64,000 nt of DNA from positions 62,001 to 126,000 of the forward strand of contig JBDKTY010000028.1 of the NCBI GenBank assembly GCA_039679945.1, read 5' to 3'. Each line of letters begins with the position of its first letter. The first letter of the stretch is position 1. The stretch comes from SbD1 sp039679945. Its GTDB lineage: Bacteria; Desulfobacterota; Syntrophobacteria; Syntrophobacterales; Syntrophobacteraceae. Of this stretch, positions 54,689 through 63,764 are shown piece by piece. The notes under the pieces were generated by a model that saw only the letters and a program-made list of their open reading frames with translations, was not told the DNA's origin and ran no database searches. Position numbers and translations under genes: made by a program.

Positions 54689-55216
54689 ATGGAGAAGCAC
54701 ACTCTTTCCGTACTGGTTGAGAACAGTCCCGGTGTTCTCACTCGGGTCGCCGGCCTCTTCGCACGGCGCGGCTTCAATATAGACAGTCTTGCGGTCGGCC
54801 GCACGGACAGAAGCGACGTATCGCGCATGACGATCGTGGTTGAAGGCGACAGGTCCATTGTCGAGCAGGTAACCAAGCAGCTCCACAAGCTGATCGATGT
54901 AATAAAGATCAGCAACATCACGGAAGACGAATACGTCGACCGGGAGCTGGTCATGGTAAAAGTCGCCGCCGAACCGAGCCAGCGGGTGGAGATCATAAAT
55001 ATTGCGGGAATCTTCAGAGCACGGGTAGTCGACCTCGGAAGAAAGACGATGACTTTCGAATGTACCGGCACCGGAGCCAAGATCACAGCCTTCGAGGAAT
55101 CACTCCGCCCTTACGGGATAAAGGAACTCGTGCGTACCGGCAAAATCGCGATGCTTCGCGGCAGCCGCTATGTAAGCCTCGGAGGAACCAGTGCCAGGGA
55201 TGGCGAGGAAGACTAG
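54689..55216 (+). CDS. ilvH: Acetolactate synthase small (regulatory) subunit
   Basis: A 175-residue ACT-domain protein. The N-terminus TLSVLVENSPGVLTRVAGLF, with GFNIDSLAVG, is the valine-binding ACT domain. The C-terminal half (IINIAGIFRARVVDLG) is the second ACT-like domain. It activates the catalytic subunit and confers valine inhibition. It precedes the large subunit, reversing the usual ilvB-ilvN order. TGGAGG lies upstream of the ATG. Confidence 0.94.
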   Translation: MEKHTLSVLVENSPGVLTRVAGLFARRGFNIDSLAVGRTDRSDVSRMTIVVEGDRSIVEQVTKQLHKLIDVIKISNITEDEYVDRELVMVKVAAEPSQRVEIINIAGIFRARVVDLGRKTMTFECTGTGAKITAFEESLRPYGIKELVRTGKIAMLRGSRYVSLGGTSARDGEED

Positions 55217-55244
55217 CCTTGAGGAATATCACGGAGGTGTTCTC

Positions 55245-56915
55245 GTGGAAATAACGGTTGCGGACGCACTGGTCCAGTGCCTCGAAAAAGAAAATGTGGA
55301 AGTGATTTTCGGCTATCCCGGCGGGGCGATCCTGCCGGTCTATGATTCCCTGTACCACTCATCCAAAATCCGGCATGTGCTCGTTCGCCATGAACAGGGA
55401 GCCGCTCACGCGGCCGACGGATACGCAAGGGTTACGGGCAAGGTCGGCGTGTGCGTGGCCACCTCCGGACCCGGCGCGACCAACCTGGTCACGGGTATAG
55501 CCAACGCGTATATGGATTCCATTCCCATGGTGATCATTACGGGTCAGGTATCCACCAGCCAGATCGGAACCGACTCTTTTCAGGAAGTGGACATTACCGG
55601 CATCACTATTCCGATCACCAAGCACAATTATTTGCTCAAGGATCCCACGAAGCTCCCGGCGGTGGTGAAGAACGCGTTTCACATAGCTTCAACGGGACGC
55701 CCCGGGCCAGTGCTTATTGACATTCCGCGGGACATCGCCTCGATGAAGATCCCCTTCAAATACCCTTCTGCGGTTCGGTTGAGAGGCTACAAGCCCACGT
55801 ATAAGGGACATCCGTCCAAGATAAAAGAGATCGCCGCGCTCATAGCGAAGGCCAAAAGACCGGTCATCTACTCCGGTGGCGGCATTCTCGCCTCCAACGC
55901 ATCCGAGGAACTGCTCCAGTTCGCCGAGATCATTTCCGCTCCTGTGACCAATACCTTCATGGGACTGGCGGGCTTTCCAGGGGATCACCCCCTGTTTCTC
56001 GGCATGCTCGGCCTTCACGGCACCCGGCCCGCGAACCTCGCCATAACGGAATGCGACCTGCTGATAGGGCTCGGAGCACGGTTCGATGACCGCGTCGTCA
56101 TGAACATAAACAAGTTCGCGCAGCAGGCCACCGTGATCCACGTTGACATCGACCCGGCCGAAATCGGCAAGATCATTCCGACCAACGTGCCGCTGGTCGG
56201 CGACGTCAAGATGATCCTGAAGGCGCTTCTGCCGCTTCTCGAAAAGCTGGACCGCTCGGAATGGCTGGCAAGAATACGCGAGATCAAGGAGCAGCACCCT
56301 CTGAATTATGCCAGAAACGGCGTGCTGAAGCCGCAGTTCGTGATCGAACAACTCTGCAACTTCGCGCGGGATGACGCCATCGTGGTGACCGATGTGGGGC
56401 AGCATCAGATGTGGGTCGCTCAGTATTACAAATTCAGGAAGCCCCGGACACTTGTTTCTTCCGGGGGACTCGGATGCATGGGGTTCGGTCTTCCGGCCGC
56501 CGTTGGCGCGTGTCTCGGCGTTCCCGGCAGACAGGTCGTGCTGGTCACGGGCGACGGGAGCATCCAAATGACCATGCAGGAACTGGGCACCATGATGGAA
56601 CAGGGATTGGCCGTCAAGATCCTCATCCTGAACAACCAGACGCTGGGAATGGTACGCCAGCTTCAGGAGTTTTACTGCGAGGGGCGGTACATGGCCGTCA
56701 ATTTTAAGTTTCATCCTGATTTCGACATGCTTGCCAAGGCATACGGCATTCCCGGCTACACGTTCAGGACGGAAGAGGATGTGATCAGCGGACTGCCCAC
56801 GGCTCTCGGGGAACCGGGACCGGCTATCATCAACTGCATAGTGCCGCTGGAGGAAAACGTATCGCCCATGGTCATGGCCGGACACGGAATCAGTGAGGCG
56901 ATAGACTGCAGTTGA
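55245..56915 (+). CDS. ilvB: Acetolactate synthase large (catalytic) subunit
   Basis: A 556-residue thiamine-diphosphate enzyme that makes acetolactate or acetohydroxybutyrate for valine, leucine and isoleucine. The catalytic glutamate is in VRHEQGAAHAADGYAR, with GYPGGAILPVYD upstream. The TPP motif is GDGSIQMTMQELGTMMEQ...NNQ. FAD-binding segments FMGLAGFPGDHPLFLGMLG are present. I chose the GTG with GGAGGT about 7 bases upstream; an ATG at 55191 would overlap ilvH and lacks a good site. It is 28 bp after ilvH. Confidence 0.94.
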   Translation: MEITVADALVQCLEKENVEVIFGYPGGAILPVYDSLYHSSKIRHVLVRHEQGAAHAADGYARVTGKVGVCVATSGPGATNLVTGIANAYMDSIPMVIITGQVSTSQIGTDSFQEVDITGITIPITKHNYLLKDPTKLPAVVKNAFHIASTGRPGPVLIDIPRDIASMKIPFKYPSAVRLRGYKPTYKGHPSKIKEIAALIAKAKRPVIYSGGGILASNASEELLQFAEIISAPVTNTFMGLAGFPGDHPLFLGMLGLHGTRPANLAITECDLLIGLGARFDDRVVMNINKFAQQATVIHVDIDPAEIGKIIPTNVPLVGDVKMILKALLPLLEKLDRSEWLARIREIKEQHPLNYARNGVLKPQFVIEQLCNFARDDAIVVTDVGQHQMWVAQYYKFRKPRTLVSSGGLGCMGFGLPAAVGACLGVPGRQVVLVTGDGSIQMTMQELGTMMEQGLAVKILILNNQTLGMVRQLQEFYCEGRYMAVNFKFHPDFDMLAKAYGIPGYTFRTEEDVISGLPTALGEPGPAIINCIVPLEENVSPMVMAGHGISEAIDCS

Positions 56916-57088
56916 TCGAGCGGGATCAGCGCCGCTGAGAAGAGGTTGCTGATGGCGGGGGAGCCGGATCTCGGGAGCATGATTTGAGAATAACCGGCGC
57001 CCCCGGTTTCAAGTCGGAAAAATCGCTGCGGGGCCGGGATTCACGGGGCTCAGCCCTTTGGCCCTTCCCGACCCCGGCCGGGACCGCC

Positions 57089-57118
57089 TTGACATTTCCC
57101 TCCCTACCCCCGTATAGT
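57089..57118 (+). promoter_or_regulatory. Sigma-70-type promoter of the hpn cluster
   Basis: TTGACA at 57089-57094 and TATAGT at 57113-57118 are separated by 18 bases. The expected start site is about 57125, leaving a short leader of about 25 bases before the hpnJ ATG. It is the best promoter seen in the window and lies directly before hpnJ. Confidence 0.8.
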
Positions 57119-57150
57119 ACGCCTTCCCGAAATCCAAGGAGAGTGCACGA

Positions 57151-58587
57151 ATGAAGACACTTTTGCTGAACCCGCCCTCGTTTGAAAAGTTTGACGGTGG
57201 AGCGGGTGCCAGGTGGCCCGCGCGCCGCGAAATCGCCTCATATTGGTATCCCGTTTGGCTGGCTTACCCAGCCGGACTCATCAAGGAAAGCAGGCTGCTC
57301 GACGCCCCGCCCCATGGGATTTCCCCCGAGGAAACGATACGGATTGCACGGGATTTTGAATTTCTGGTCCTCTTTACGAGCAAGGTAGGCTTTAACAATG
57401 ATGTGAAGCTTGCCGAGACGATCAAGGAGCGCCATCCCTCGATCAAAATCGCCTTCGTCGGCCCTCCTGTATCCGTCAGACCCGAGGATGCCCTGAATGC
57501 CTCTCCGGCCATCGACTTCATCGCCCGAAAAGAGTTCGATTACACGGTAGCGGAGTTCGCCTGGGGTAAGGATCTCGAAGAAATTCAGGGAGTCAGCTTT
57601 CGCAAGGGTGGCAAGATTGTTCACAACCCGGACAGGCCTCCTATAGAGGACCTCGATTCGCTTCCTTTCATAAGCGAAATCTACCGGCGCGACCTGGACC
57701 CGACCAAGTACAATATCCCTTTTCTCAAGCACCCCTACCTTTCTTTCTATACTTCCCGGGGATGCCCGGCCCGCTGCATTTATTGCCTGTGGCCGCAGAC
57801 ATTTACAGGCCGTCCCTGGCGAACCCGCAGCAACGAGAACGTCGTGGCCGAAGTAAAACGCATCCGGGAGCTTTTCCCCGAAGTAAAGGAGATCTTCTTC
57901 GACGACGATACCTGGGCCTGGGGCAAACAGCGGGTGCTGGGATTATGCAAGCACCTGGAGAAGCTGAACTTTACCTGGTCATGCAACAGCCGGGTCCATG
58001 CCGATTACGATATGCTCAAGGCAATGAAGAATGCCGGGTGCCGTCTTCTGGTCGTCGGCTTTGAATCGGGCGTGCAGGAAGTTCTCGATAATATGAAGAA
58101 GGGTATCACGGTCGAACAGTCCCTGACCTTCATGAAGAACTGCAAGGAACTGGGTCTGACCGTACACGGCGATTTCATGATCGGCCTTCCGGGCGAGACT
58201 AAAGAAACCATCCGGCGCTCCATCGAGTTCGCCAAACGGCTCGATCCCGAAACCATTCAGGTCTCCGTCGCCCACCCGTTTCCCGGAACGGAATTTTACC
58301 ACTACCTCGAAACGAACGGCTATCTGACGGATGACGATATGGTGGATGAACTCGGCCACCAACTCCCGAATTTTGAGTATCCATGGCTGAATCGCCAGGA
58401 AATAGTCGATGCGGTCGAGCACTTCTACGGCACCTACTACTTCCGGCCCAAGGTAATCTATAGAATCGTGCGCCGCGCACTTTTCGACGCGAACGATCGC
58501 CAGCGGCTGTACAAAGAGGCTCGCGATTACCTCAGCCTCAGGGCACGGCGGAAAAAGTTCAGTGGGGGCCATGTCTTTGATCAATGA
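57151..58587 (+). CDS. hpnJ: Hopanoid-associated radical SAM protein HpnJ
   Basis: A 478-residue B12-binding-type radical SAM protein. The N-terminus TLLLNPPSFEKFDGGAGARW and RLLDAPPHGI match HpnJ closely. The radical SAM cluster is C205-x3-C209-x2-C212 in SRGCPARCIYCLW, and GLPGET is a later family motif. HpnJ is required for cyclitol-ether bacteriohopanetetrol, probably by contracting the glucosamine ring (known from Burkholderia). AAGGAGAG precedes the ATG, and a strong promoter lies upstream. It precedes hpnK by about 260 bases. Confidence 0.93.
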   Translation: MKTLLLNPPSFEKFDGGAGARWPARREIASYWYPVWLAYPAGLIKESRLLDAPPHGISPEETIRIARDFEFLVLFTSKVGFNNDVKLAETIKERHPSIKIAFVGPPVSVRPEDALNASPAIDFIARKEFDYTVAEFAWGKDLEEIQGVSFRKGGKIVHNPDRPPIEDLDSLPFISEIYRRDLDPTKYNIPFLKHPYLSFYTSRGCPARCIYCLWPQTFTGRPWRTRSNENVVAEVKRIRELFPEVKEIFFDDDTWAWGKQRVLGLCKHLEKLNFTWSCNSRVHADYDMLKAMKNAGCRLLVVGFESGVQEVLDNMKKGITVEQSLTFMKNCKELGLTVHGDFMIGLPGETKETIRRSIEFAKRLDPETIQVSVAHPFPGTEFYHYLETNGYLTDDDMVDELGHQLPNFEYPWLNRQEIVDAVEHFYGTYYFRPKVIYRIVRRALFDANDRQRLYKEARDYLSLRARRKKFSGGHVFDQ

Positions 58588-58850
58588 TTATCGGTGGTGT
58601 ATGGCGGGCGAACGGATAGGCACGCAGTCGCGTCCCGGATCGGCCGCGGCATTGCGACACGGCTGATCCCTCGGTCATCGCCGCCCCCCGGGATCAATGT
58701 CCGCCATTACTTGATACTTACGCACAGCCGGAATGCTTCAGTCTCGCAAGATGCTGCTTTCTTCGTTCCTGATCCCGGATGCATCGGCATCGGGAGCATT
58801 TCCAGGCGCTGTTATCCGAAAAGACTCTTGCCGATTACAGGTTCTCCGGA

Positions 58851-59711
58851 ATGACTTCACGCTGCCTTATCGTAAACGGAGACGACTTCGGCATCTCCGA
58901 GGAAGTGAACAAGGCCATCATTCTGGCCTGGCGCGTCGGCATTCTTACGAGTTGCAGCCTGATGACAGGTGGCCGCGCGTTTGACGATGCCGTGCGTCTC
59001 GCCAGGGAAAACCCCGGACTCGCGGTGGGAATTCACGCCACATGCGTTGACGGTACATCCGTCCTGCCCCCCGGAAAGATTCCGAACCTCGTTGACGGCA
59101 GCGGGAACTTTCCCTCCGACCCCGCTCTCGCGGGTCTGAAATATTTCTTTTGCAAAGCGGCCCGAAAGGAGCTTGCCAGGGAATTCGAGGCTCAATTCGA
59201 GAAATTTCACGCCTCGGGGCTTAGGTGCTCCCATATCGACGGCCACTGTCACATGCACGTAAATCCGGCTGTTTTTGACCCGCTTGTCGCGCTCGGGGAG
59301 AAATACGGCGTTCGAAGAATGCGTGTCCCGGACGATGACTTTTCCGCATCCCGTCCTTTCCTGCTTGGCACTTCGGCGAAGGCGGGGTATGCTTTGGTGT
59401 TCAGGTTACTGAGCGCCAGGATGAAGTCGAAGCTTCGCGAGAGGGGTTTCAGATTCCCCGTGAGAGTATATGGGAATCTTCTCTCGGGAGCTATGACCGG
59501 GGATTATGTGCTCTCCATTCTGGAAAAATTGCCGATTGGTATTAGCGAGGTCTACTTGCATCCCGCATTTCCGCCGGACTCTGATCCGCCCAATGTGAAA
59601 GAGTTCCAGTTGATGACGGAACTTCGTATTTTGCTTGACCCGCAAATTCGATCAAAGATGAACAGGCTGGGGATAACCCCCGCCGCTTATCCTGATTTGG
59701 ACAGGTTTTGA
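58851..59711 (+). CDS. hpnK: Hopanoid-associated deacetylase HpnK (YdjC family)
   Basis: A 286-residue YdjC-like polysaccharide-deacetylase-fold enzyme. The metal-binding aspartates are in NGDDFGIS (D11, D12) and the histidines in HIDGHCHMHV (H128, H132, H134). HpnK removes the acetyl group from N-acetylglucosaminyl-bacteriohopanetetrol to give the glucosaminyl form. The ATG at MTSRCLIVNGDDFG fits the family start; an upstream in-frame extension of 24 residues is unlikely. The stop overlaps the next gene by TGATG, so they are translationally coupled. Confidence 0.9.
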   Translation: MTSRCLIVNGDDFGISEEVNKAIILAWRVGILTSCSLMTGGRAFDDAVRLARENPGLAVGIHATCVDGTSVLPPGKIPNLVDGSGNFPSDPALAGLKYFFCKAARKELAREFEAQFEKFHASGLRCSHIDGHCHMHVNPAVFDPLVALGEKYGVRRMRVPDDDFSASRPFLLGTSAKAGYALVFRLLSARMKSKLRERGFRFPVRVYGNLLSGAMTGDYVLSILEKLPIGISEVYLHPAFPPDSDPPNVKEFQLMTELRILLDPQIRSKMNRLGITPAAYPDLDRF

Positions 59712-60160
59712 TGAAGACAGCTTTCGTGATTACCGTGGCGGTTCTTGCCCAGGCAATTGGGAATACCCTTCTCAGCAAAGGGATGAAGGAAATAGCCTCC
59801 TTGCCCTCCTTTGCAGAAGGCTTTTCCGTGATTATGCTCCTCCACGCGATGCAGAATCCGCTCATCTGGGCCGGGATTATCCTGCTTCTCATTTTCTTCG
59901 CGTGCTTTCTTTCCGCACTTTCCTGGGCGGACCTGAGCTTTGTCCTGCCCGCTACCGCATCGGGCTACATTCTCAATGTCTTTTTTGCCAACCATTTTCT
60001 GAACGAACCAGTATCGGAATCTCGATGGCTGGGCTCCCTGTTGATAGTGTGCGGCATAGCCCTGGTCGCCTGGTCGCAGGACAGACCCCGTGGCTGCGAG
60101 ACTATCGAGTCCGATTCGCCGGCGTCCAAAGGGGCCGGGCAGAGGGAAATAGAATGCTGA
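59711..60160 (+). CDS. Small EamA/SMR-type membrane protein 1 of the hpn cluster
   Basis: A 149-residue protein with four hydrophobic helices (about residues 2-22, 40-70, 75-95, 103-122), the SMR/EamA half-size type seen in EmrE and the ArnE/ArnF lipid flippase. The aligned segment reads VLAQAIGNTLLSKGMKEI: the essential glutamate (E14 in EmrE) is glutamine here. LSWADLSFVLPATASGYI is the conserved third helix. It overlaps hpnK and the next SMR gene. In this context a lipid-flipping role with its partner is suggested, not proven. Confidence 0.85.
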   Translation: MKTAFVITVAVLAQAIGNTLLSKGMKEIASLPSFAEGFSVIMLLHAMQNPLIWAGIILLLIFFACFLSALSWADLSFVLPATASGYILNVFFANHFLNEPVSESRWLGSLLIVCGIALVAWSQDRPRGCETIESDSPASKGAGQREIEC

Positions 60161-60522
60161 CCGGTGTTATGGTTCTTCTTATAGTTTTCTCGAATGCCGC
60201 AGGCGATGTGCTCATTACCCGAGGCATGAAAGAGATCGGTGACATTTCGGCCGTTAGCCCGCTCAACTTCCTCCGGGTGGTCAAAAGGATACTCTGCAAC
60301 ATAAACTTCGTGGGAGGAGTCCTTTGTCTCGCCGTGAGCTTCTTTTCCTTCCTGACAGTGCTTACCTGGGCGGATCTGAGTTTTGTTGTACCCGCCACTT
60401 CAATCGTGTATGTGGTGACGGTCCTTGGCGCAAAGTTCATTCTGAAAGAGAAGATAAACCGAATGCGCTGGGCGGGGACCTTGCTCGTCTGCCTCGGTGT
60501 GGCCCTGGTTTGCATTCCCTGA
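60154..60522 (+). CDS. Small EamA/SMR-type membrane protein 2 of the hpn cluster
   Basis: A 122-residue four-helix protein homologous to its neighbour: it shares GDVLITRGMKEIGD with GNTLLSKGMKEIAS, and LTWADLSFVVPATS with LSWADLSFVLPATA. The position of EmrE E14 is asparagine here. Paired, non-identical small SMR proteins typically form heterodimers, as ArnE-ArnF does. It overlaps the first SMR gene by 7 bases and precedes hpnI by 27 bases. Confidence 0.85.
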   Translation: MLTGVMVLLIVFSNAAGDVLITRGMKEIGDISAVSPLNFLRVVKRILCNINFVGGVLCLAVSFFSFLTVLTWADLSFVVPATSIVYVVTVLGAKFILKEKINRMRWAGTLLVCLGVALVCIP

Positions 60523-60549
60523 GAAACGGACTCTCTTTCTGGCTCCTCC

Positions 60550-61698
60550 ATGCTTCTTGAATCGCTCAGAGTATTCCTGGCAATTCTCGGCGTGGCTTCC
60601 ATCTGTTACTATCTGGCGGCCATGGTCGCTGCCCGCCGGTTTTTCTCCCGTAAGGACCCTCCCCCCGCCGGAGACCATCCTCCCGTATCTATCCTGATTC
60701 CGCTGTGCGGCGCCGACTTCAGGGCCTATGAGAATTATGCATCGCTCTGCCGGCAGGAATACCCGAATTACCAGCTCGTCTTCGGCGTGCAAAACCCGGC
60801 CGATTCCTCGATACCCATGGTAAGAAAGCTCATGTGCGACTTCCCGCGCGCCCAAATCGAACTCGCTACGGACGCCGCGGAGATCGGCCATAATCCAAAG
60901 GTGAACAATCTCAACAATATGCTCCCCCTGGCGCGCTACGACACCCTCATCCTCATGGACAGCGACATCAGGGTCGGTCCCGGCTTCATGAAGACGGTCA
61001 TCGCCGAACTGGAGGACAGCAGTGGCGGGATCGTGACATGCCTCTACCGTGCCGGAGAAGCGCCGGGTGTGGCGACCAAACTTGAGGCAGTGGGCATAAC
61101 CACCGATTTCGCTCCCGGTGTCCTGGTGGCTGAGGCCGGCGCGGGCATTTCCTTTGCCTTCGGGGCCGCGATCGTCATCGGGAAAAAGACACTTGAGGCA
61201 ATTGGAGGGATGAAAGCCATCGCCGATTTTCTGGCGGATGATTACATGATTGGATATCTGGTCGCGAAAGCCGGCCTTCCGGTCCGTCTTTCGCGCTATG
61301 TCGTGGAAACAGTGCTCTCCAGGTTGAGCACGGCCGATTTCATAAAGCACCAGGTACGATGGGCGCGCGGGATTCGCGCGTGCAACCGGCTCGGGCATAC
61401 GGGATCACTCGTGACCAATGGAACGGTCCTTACCACTTTGCACCTGATTTTGAGCGGGTTTTCCGGCTTCGGCTGGCTCCTCTTTCTCCTTGCCGTGACG
61501 ATCCGGCTGGCAATGGCCCGGTTCATTGGAGTGCGATGCATGGGCGACCGCATCCTCGGCCGGTATCTCCCGCTGGTACTATTGCGAGACTTTTTCAGCT
61601 TTTTCTTCTGGTGCGCCGCCATTGGCGGTAACCGCGTGACCTGGAGAGGAAAAGTGTTCACGGTTGAGCGCGACGGGAGAATGAAGCCTCGGAGTTGA
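60550..61698 (+). CDS. hpnI: Hopanoid-associated glycosyltransferase HpnI
   Basis: A 382-residue family 2/21 glycosyltransferase resembling ceramide glucosyltransferases. An N-terminal helix (about residues 8-27) anchors it. The nucleotide-sugar domain has SILIPLCGAD, LILMDSDIRVG (DxD) and IADFLADDYMIG. The QxxRW motif appears as HQVRWARG. Two or three helices close the protein. HpnI adds N-acetylglucosamine to bacteriohopanetetrol. It is the last gene of the cluster. Squalene-hopene cyclase and hpnH/hpnG are not in the window. Confidence 0.92.
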   Translation: MLLESLRVFLAILGVASICYYLAAMVAARRFFSRKDPPPAGDHPPVSILIPLCGADFRAYENYASLCRQEYPNYQLVFGVQNPADSSIPMVRKLMCDFPRAQIELATDAAEIGHNPKVNNLNNMLPLARYDTLILMDSDIRVGPGFMKTVIAELEDSSGGIVTCLYRAGEAPGVATKLEAVGITTDFAPGVLVAEAGAGISFAFGAAIVIGKKTLEAIGGMKAIADFLADDYMIGYLVAKAGLPVRLSRYVVETVLSRLSTADFIKHQVRWARGIRACNRLGHTGSLVTNGTVLTTLHLILSGFSGFGWLLFLLAVTIRLAMARFIGVRCMGDRILGRYLPLVLLRDFFSFFFWCAAIGGNRVTWRGKVFTVERDGRMKPRS

Positions 61699-62067
61699 TC
61701 TTGCTCCAAACAGAATGACCGGGTGAAGGAAGTTATTGCCATACCGCAAAGTTGACAATCGGGCGCGGATACTGAAGGAGGATTCCATTCGGCTGCGATT
61801 TTCTTTTTCCGGGAGAGCGAAGGGAGAGCTTGTCCACCCATCCAGTGCGCGCTTGAGTAGTCGAGAGCTATTTACGTGGGTTACGGGGCCGGATGCTCAA
61901 CGGCGGTACCGATGCCGCGGGGGTCAGGCTCACAGCGGGCCGGGGGGGGGAATTCTACCGCCCCGGTCATGTCCGGCTTCTTCCGCTGGTCACCGAATGG
62001 GCTCCGGTCATCATTGCCGACTGGGAGAACCACTAACATGCTACTCTGTTCCGGAGGAGGTGCTGTC
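61699..62067. other. Intergenic region after hpnI
   Basis: About 370 bases with no recognisable gene or clear terminator. A run of eight or more G residues lies near 61945-61955. The ribosome site of the chagasin-like gene is at the right end. Confidence 0.35.
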
Positions 62068-62469
62068 ATGGGAATGTTAAGAGTTCTATGCCTGGTGACT
62101 CTCATTTTTGTCTCGACCGCGTTTCCCGCGATCGGAGGAGGGACTGACAGCGTGGTGGTAACGAAGAATGACAACGGCAAAGACATATCGGTCCCCGAGG
62201 GAAAAACGATCGAAATCCGCATGGAGCAGCCTGCCGCCACCGGATACGCCTGGGAAATCATCGGCCTCGACGAGACGCACCTGAAGCTGCTGGCATTCGA
62301 CAGCAAGCCGCTCAAGGAAGGGCCGATCGCCGGAGGCCCCGTCAGGAAGACCTGGAGGCTCAAAGCGATCAAAAAGGGGCAGACGGAACTCCGGATGTAC
62401 AATTACCGCACCTGGGAAGGGCTGGACAAAGCAGTCGGGACATTCAACCTGAAAATCAAAATCAACTGA
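62068..62469 (+). CDS. Chagasin-like protease inhibitor (MEROPS I42), exported
   Basis: A 133-residue protein with a signal peptide (hydrophobic core VLCLVTLIFVSTAFPAI). The mature domain has the I42 loops: PAATGYAWEI (usual NPTTGY) and YRTWEG late in the protein. Members block papain-like cysteine proteases. The first loop has P-A-A-T-G-Y instead of the usual N-P-T-T-G-Y, so activity is uncertain. GGAGGAGG precedes the ATG. The truncated racemase follows. Confidence 0.82.
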   Translation: MGMLRVLCLVTLIFVSTAFPAIGGGTDSVVVTKNDNGKDISVPEGKTIEIRMEQPAATGYAWEIIGLDETHLKLLAFDSKPLKEGPIAGGPVRKTWRLKAIKKGQTELRMYNYRTWEGLDKAVGTFNLKIKIN

Positions 62470-62485
62470 GTCTCCGGAGGGGTTC

Positions 62486-62614
62486 ATGAAGACGATAGGT
62501 CTGATCGGCGGCATGAGCTGGGAATCCACCATGGAGTATTATCGGATTGTTAATTTGACCCCAACAGTGCCATTTCGAGCCCCAAATACACCCTTATTCC
62601 ATAAACTTTACTGA
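62486..62614 (+). pseudogene. Aspartate/glutamate racemase, truncated 5' remnant
   Basis: The frame begins MKTIGLIGGMSWESTMEYYR, the characteristic start of YgeA-type Asp/Glu racemases (usually about 230 residues). After residue 23 it switches to unrelated sequence and stops at 42 residues. The rest of the gene is absent nearby. Two copies of a 20-bp repeat follow directly. I read this as a deletion or insertion scar. GGAGG lies upstream of the ATG. Confidence 0.75.
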
Positions 62615-62673
62615 TATTTTCCAATGCTTGATCTGGCCAGACCCCGTGTACGAATATTTTCCAATGCTTGATC
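62614..62673. repeat. Two direct 20-bp repeats, 40 bp apart
   Basis: ATATTTTCCAATGCTTGATC occurs at 62614-62633 and again at 62654-62673. Only two copies are present, so it is not a CRISPR array. It lies just after the racemase remnant and may mark a rearrangement. Confidence 0.8.
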
Positions 62674-62765
62674 CGGTCCGCCCCCTCGAGCACCCGTCAT
62701 GTACCCCTGTACTCGACCCCGCGAGTTGCCAGGGCGAGTTGAGCCGGAGTTTCCGGGAGGCTCGG

Positions 62766-63371
62766 CTATGTCAGGCTGATCACCTTGTCCGCCAGTTGCA
62801 TGGCGGTGACTATATCCAGCATGTTGGTAGTCTCGCCGACCTTTTTTTGTTCAAGCAGGCCGAAGTGATTCAGGCATGTCCCGCACACAAGGACCTTGGC
62901 TCCCTCCCCTTCAAGTTCCCGAAGTGAACCCAATGCCTCGGACCCCTCCACCGATAGCTTCACTCCTCCGTTTACCAGCACCAGTCGCCAAAGTTCCTTC
63001 CCCATTTCCTTTAAAGTAAGGAGGAAATTAAGGACCAGTTTGCGCCCCAGGACGTCATCGCCGCGACCGAGCATCTCCGTGCCGAGCAGGACGACCACCT
63101 TTTTATCAGCCTGAGCGGCAGATTCCTGTTCGTAAACCTCACACGCCTGTGACCCGTCTTTGACGCCGTTCACCTCGAATACTCCGTCCTTTTCAACGAC
63201 GCTCACCGAGAAGCCGAAGCGACCAAGAAACCGTGAAACGTTTTCGCGCGCAGCCTGGTTGTCCACCGCCACGGTCAGGGAATCGACATCACCTCTTTCA
63301 ATGACTTCTTTTGTTCTGAGAACGGGATTGGGGCATGCCAGTCCCCTGCAATCAAGCGATTCAGTCCGCAT
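62766..63371 (-). CDS. yedF: YedF family sulfurtransferase-like protein (selenium metabolism)
   Basis: A 201-residue two-domain protein. The N-terminal TusA-like domain has C8 and the CP motif C13-P14 (CRGLACPNPVLRTKEVIE). The C-terminal half is a DsrE/F-like domain (KKVVVLLGTEMLGRGDDVLG, LVLVNGGVKLSVEG) with VCGTCLNHFG. YedF is associated with selenium delivery in bacteria that make selenoproteins; no selD or selA is visible here. It stands alone on the minus strand. Confidence 0.9.
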   Translation of the reverse strand: MRTESLDCRGLACPNPVLRTKEVIERGDVDSLTVAVDNQAARENVSRFLGRFGFSVSVVEKDGVFEVNGVKDGSQACEVYEQESAAQADKKVVVLLGTEMLGRGDDVLGRKLVLNFLLTLKEMGKELWRLVLVNGGVKLSVEGSEALGSLRELEGEGAKVLVCGTCLNHFGLLEQKKVGETTNMLDIVTAMQLADKVISLT

Positions 63372-63764
63372 ACTCTAAGCTCCCTCATCCGATAGAAGAC
63401 AACAGCCACCCCCGCAACAAGCCGAGCAACTCCTCCACGTCCGAACTTCGGATCGTGGGTGCCATTGTTCGTGTATGCCCCGGTATTTCATGGATTTCGA
63501 GGAATTAGTTTAATCACGCGTGAATCAGGGGGACAAATAGATAATTGTGATAGATCCCATGATTACCATAGGTGAGGACGATGAACCAGTCGGTTAGCTG
63601 GCAATACGATATCGGAGGGCAAACTCTCACTGCACCCGCACCCGTTCCTGCCTCAATGCCTCGGCACGAACGGGGGGACCGCTGCGAGGGTTTGGTTAGG
63701 AACGAAATGAGCGGCTTCTCCAGGGGCATCGAAGGACGGACGCAAGGACCACCCGCGATCTCGC
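63372..63764. other. Intergenic region before the LysR gene end
   Basis: About 390 bases with no supported gene. It is the upstream region of yedF and the downstream region of the LysR gene. Short open frames lack any recognisable features. Confidence 0.35.

Noticed and set aside
62614..62673. CRISPR array
   Set aside because: Only two repeat copies, 20-base spacer and no cas genes.
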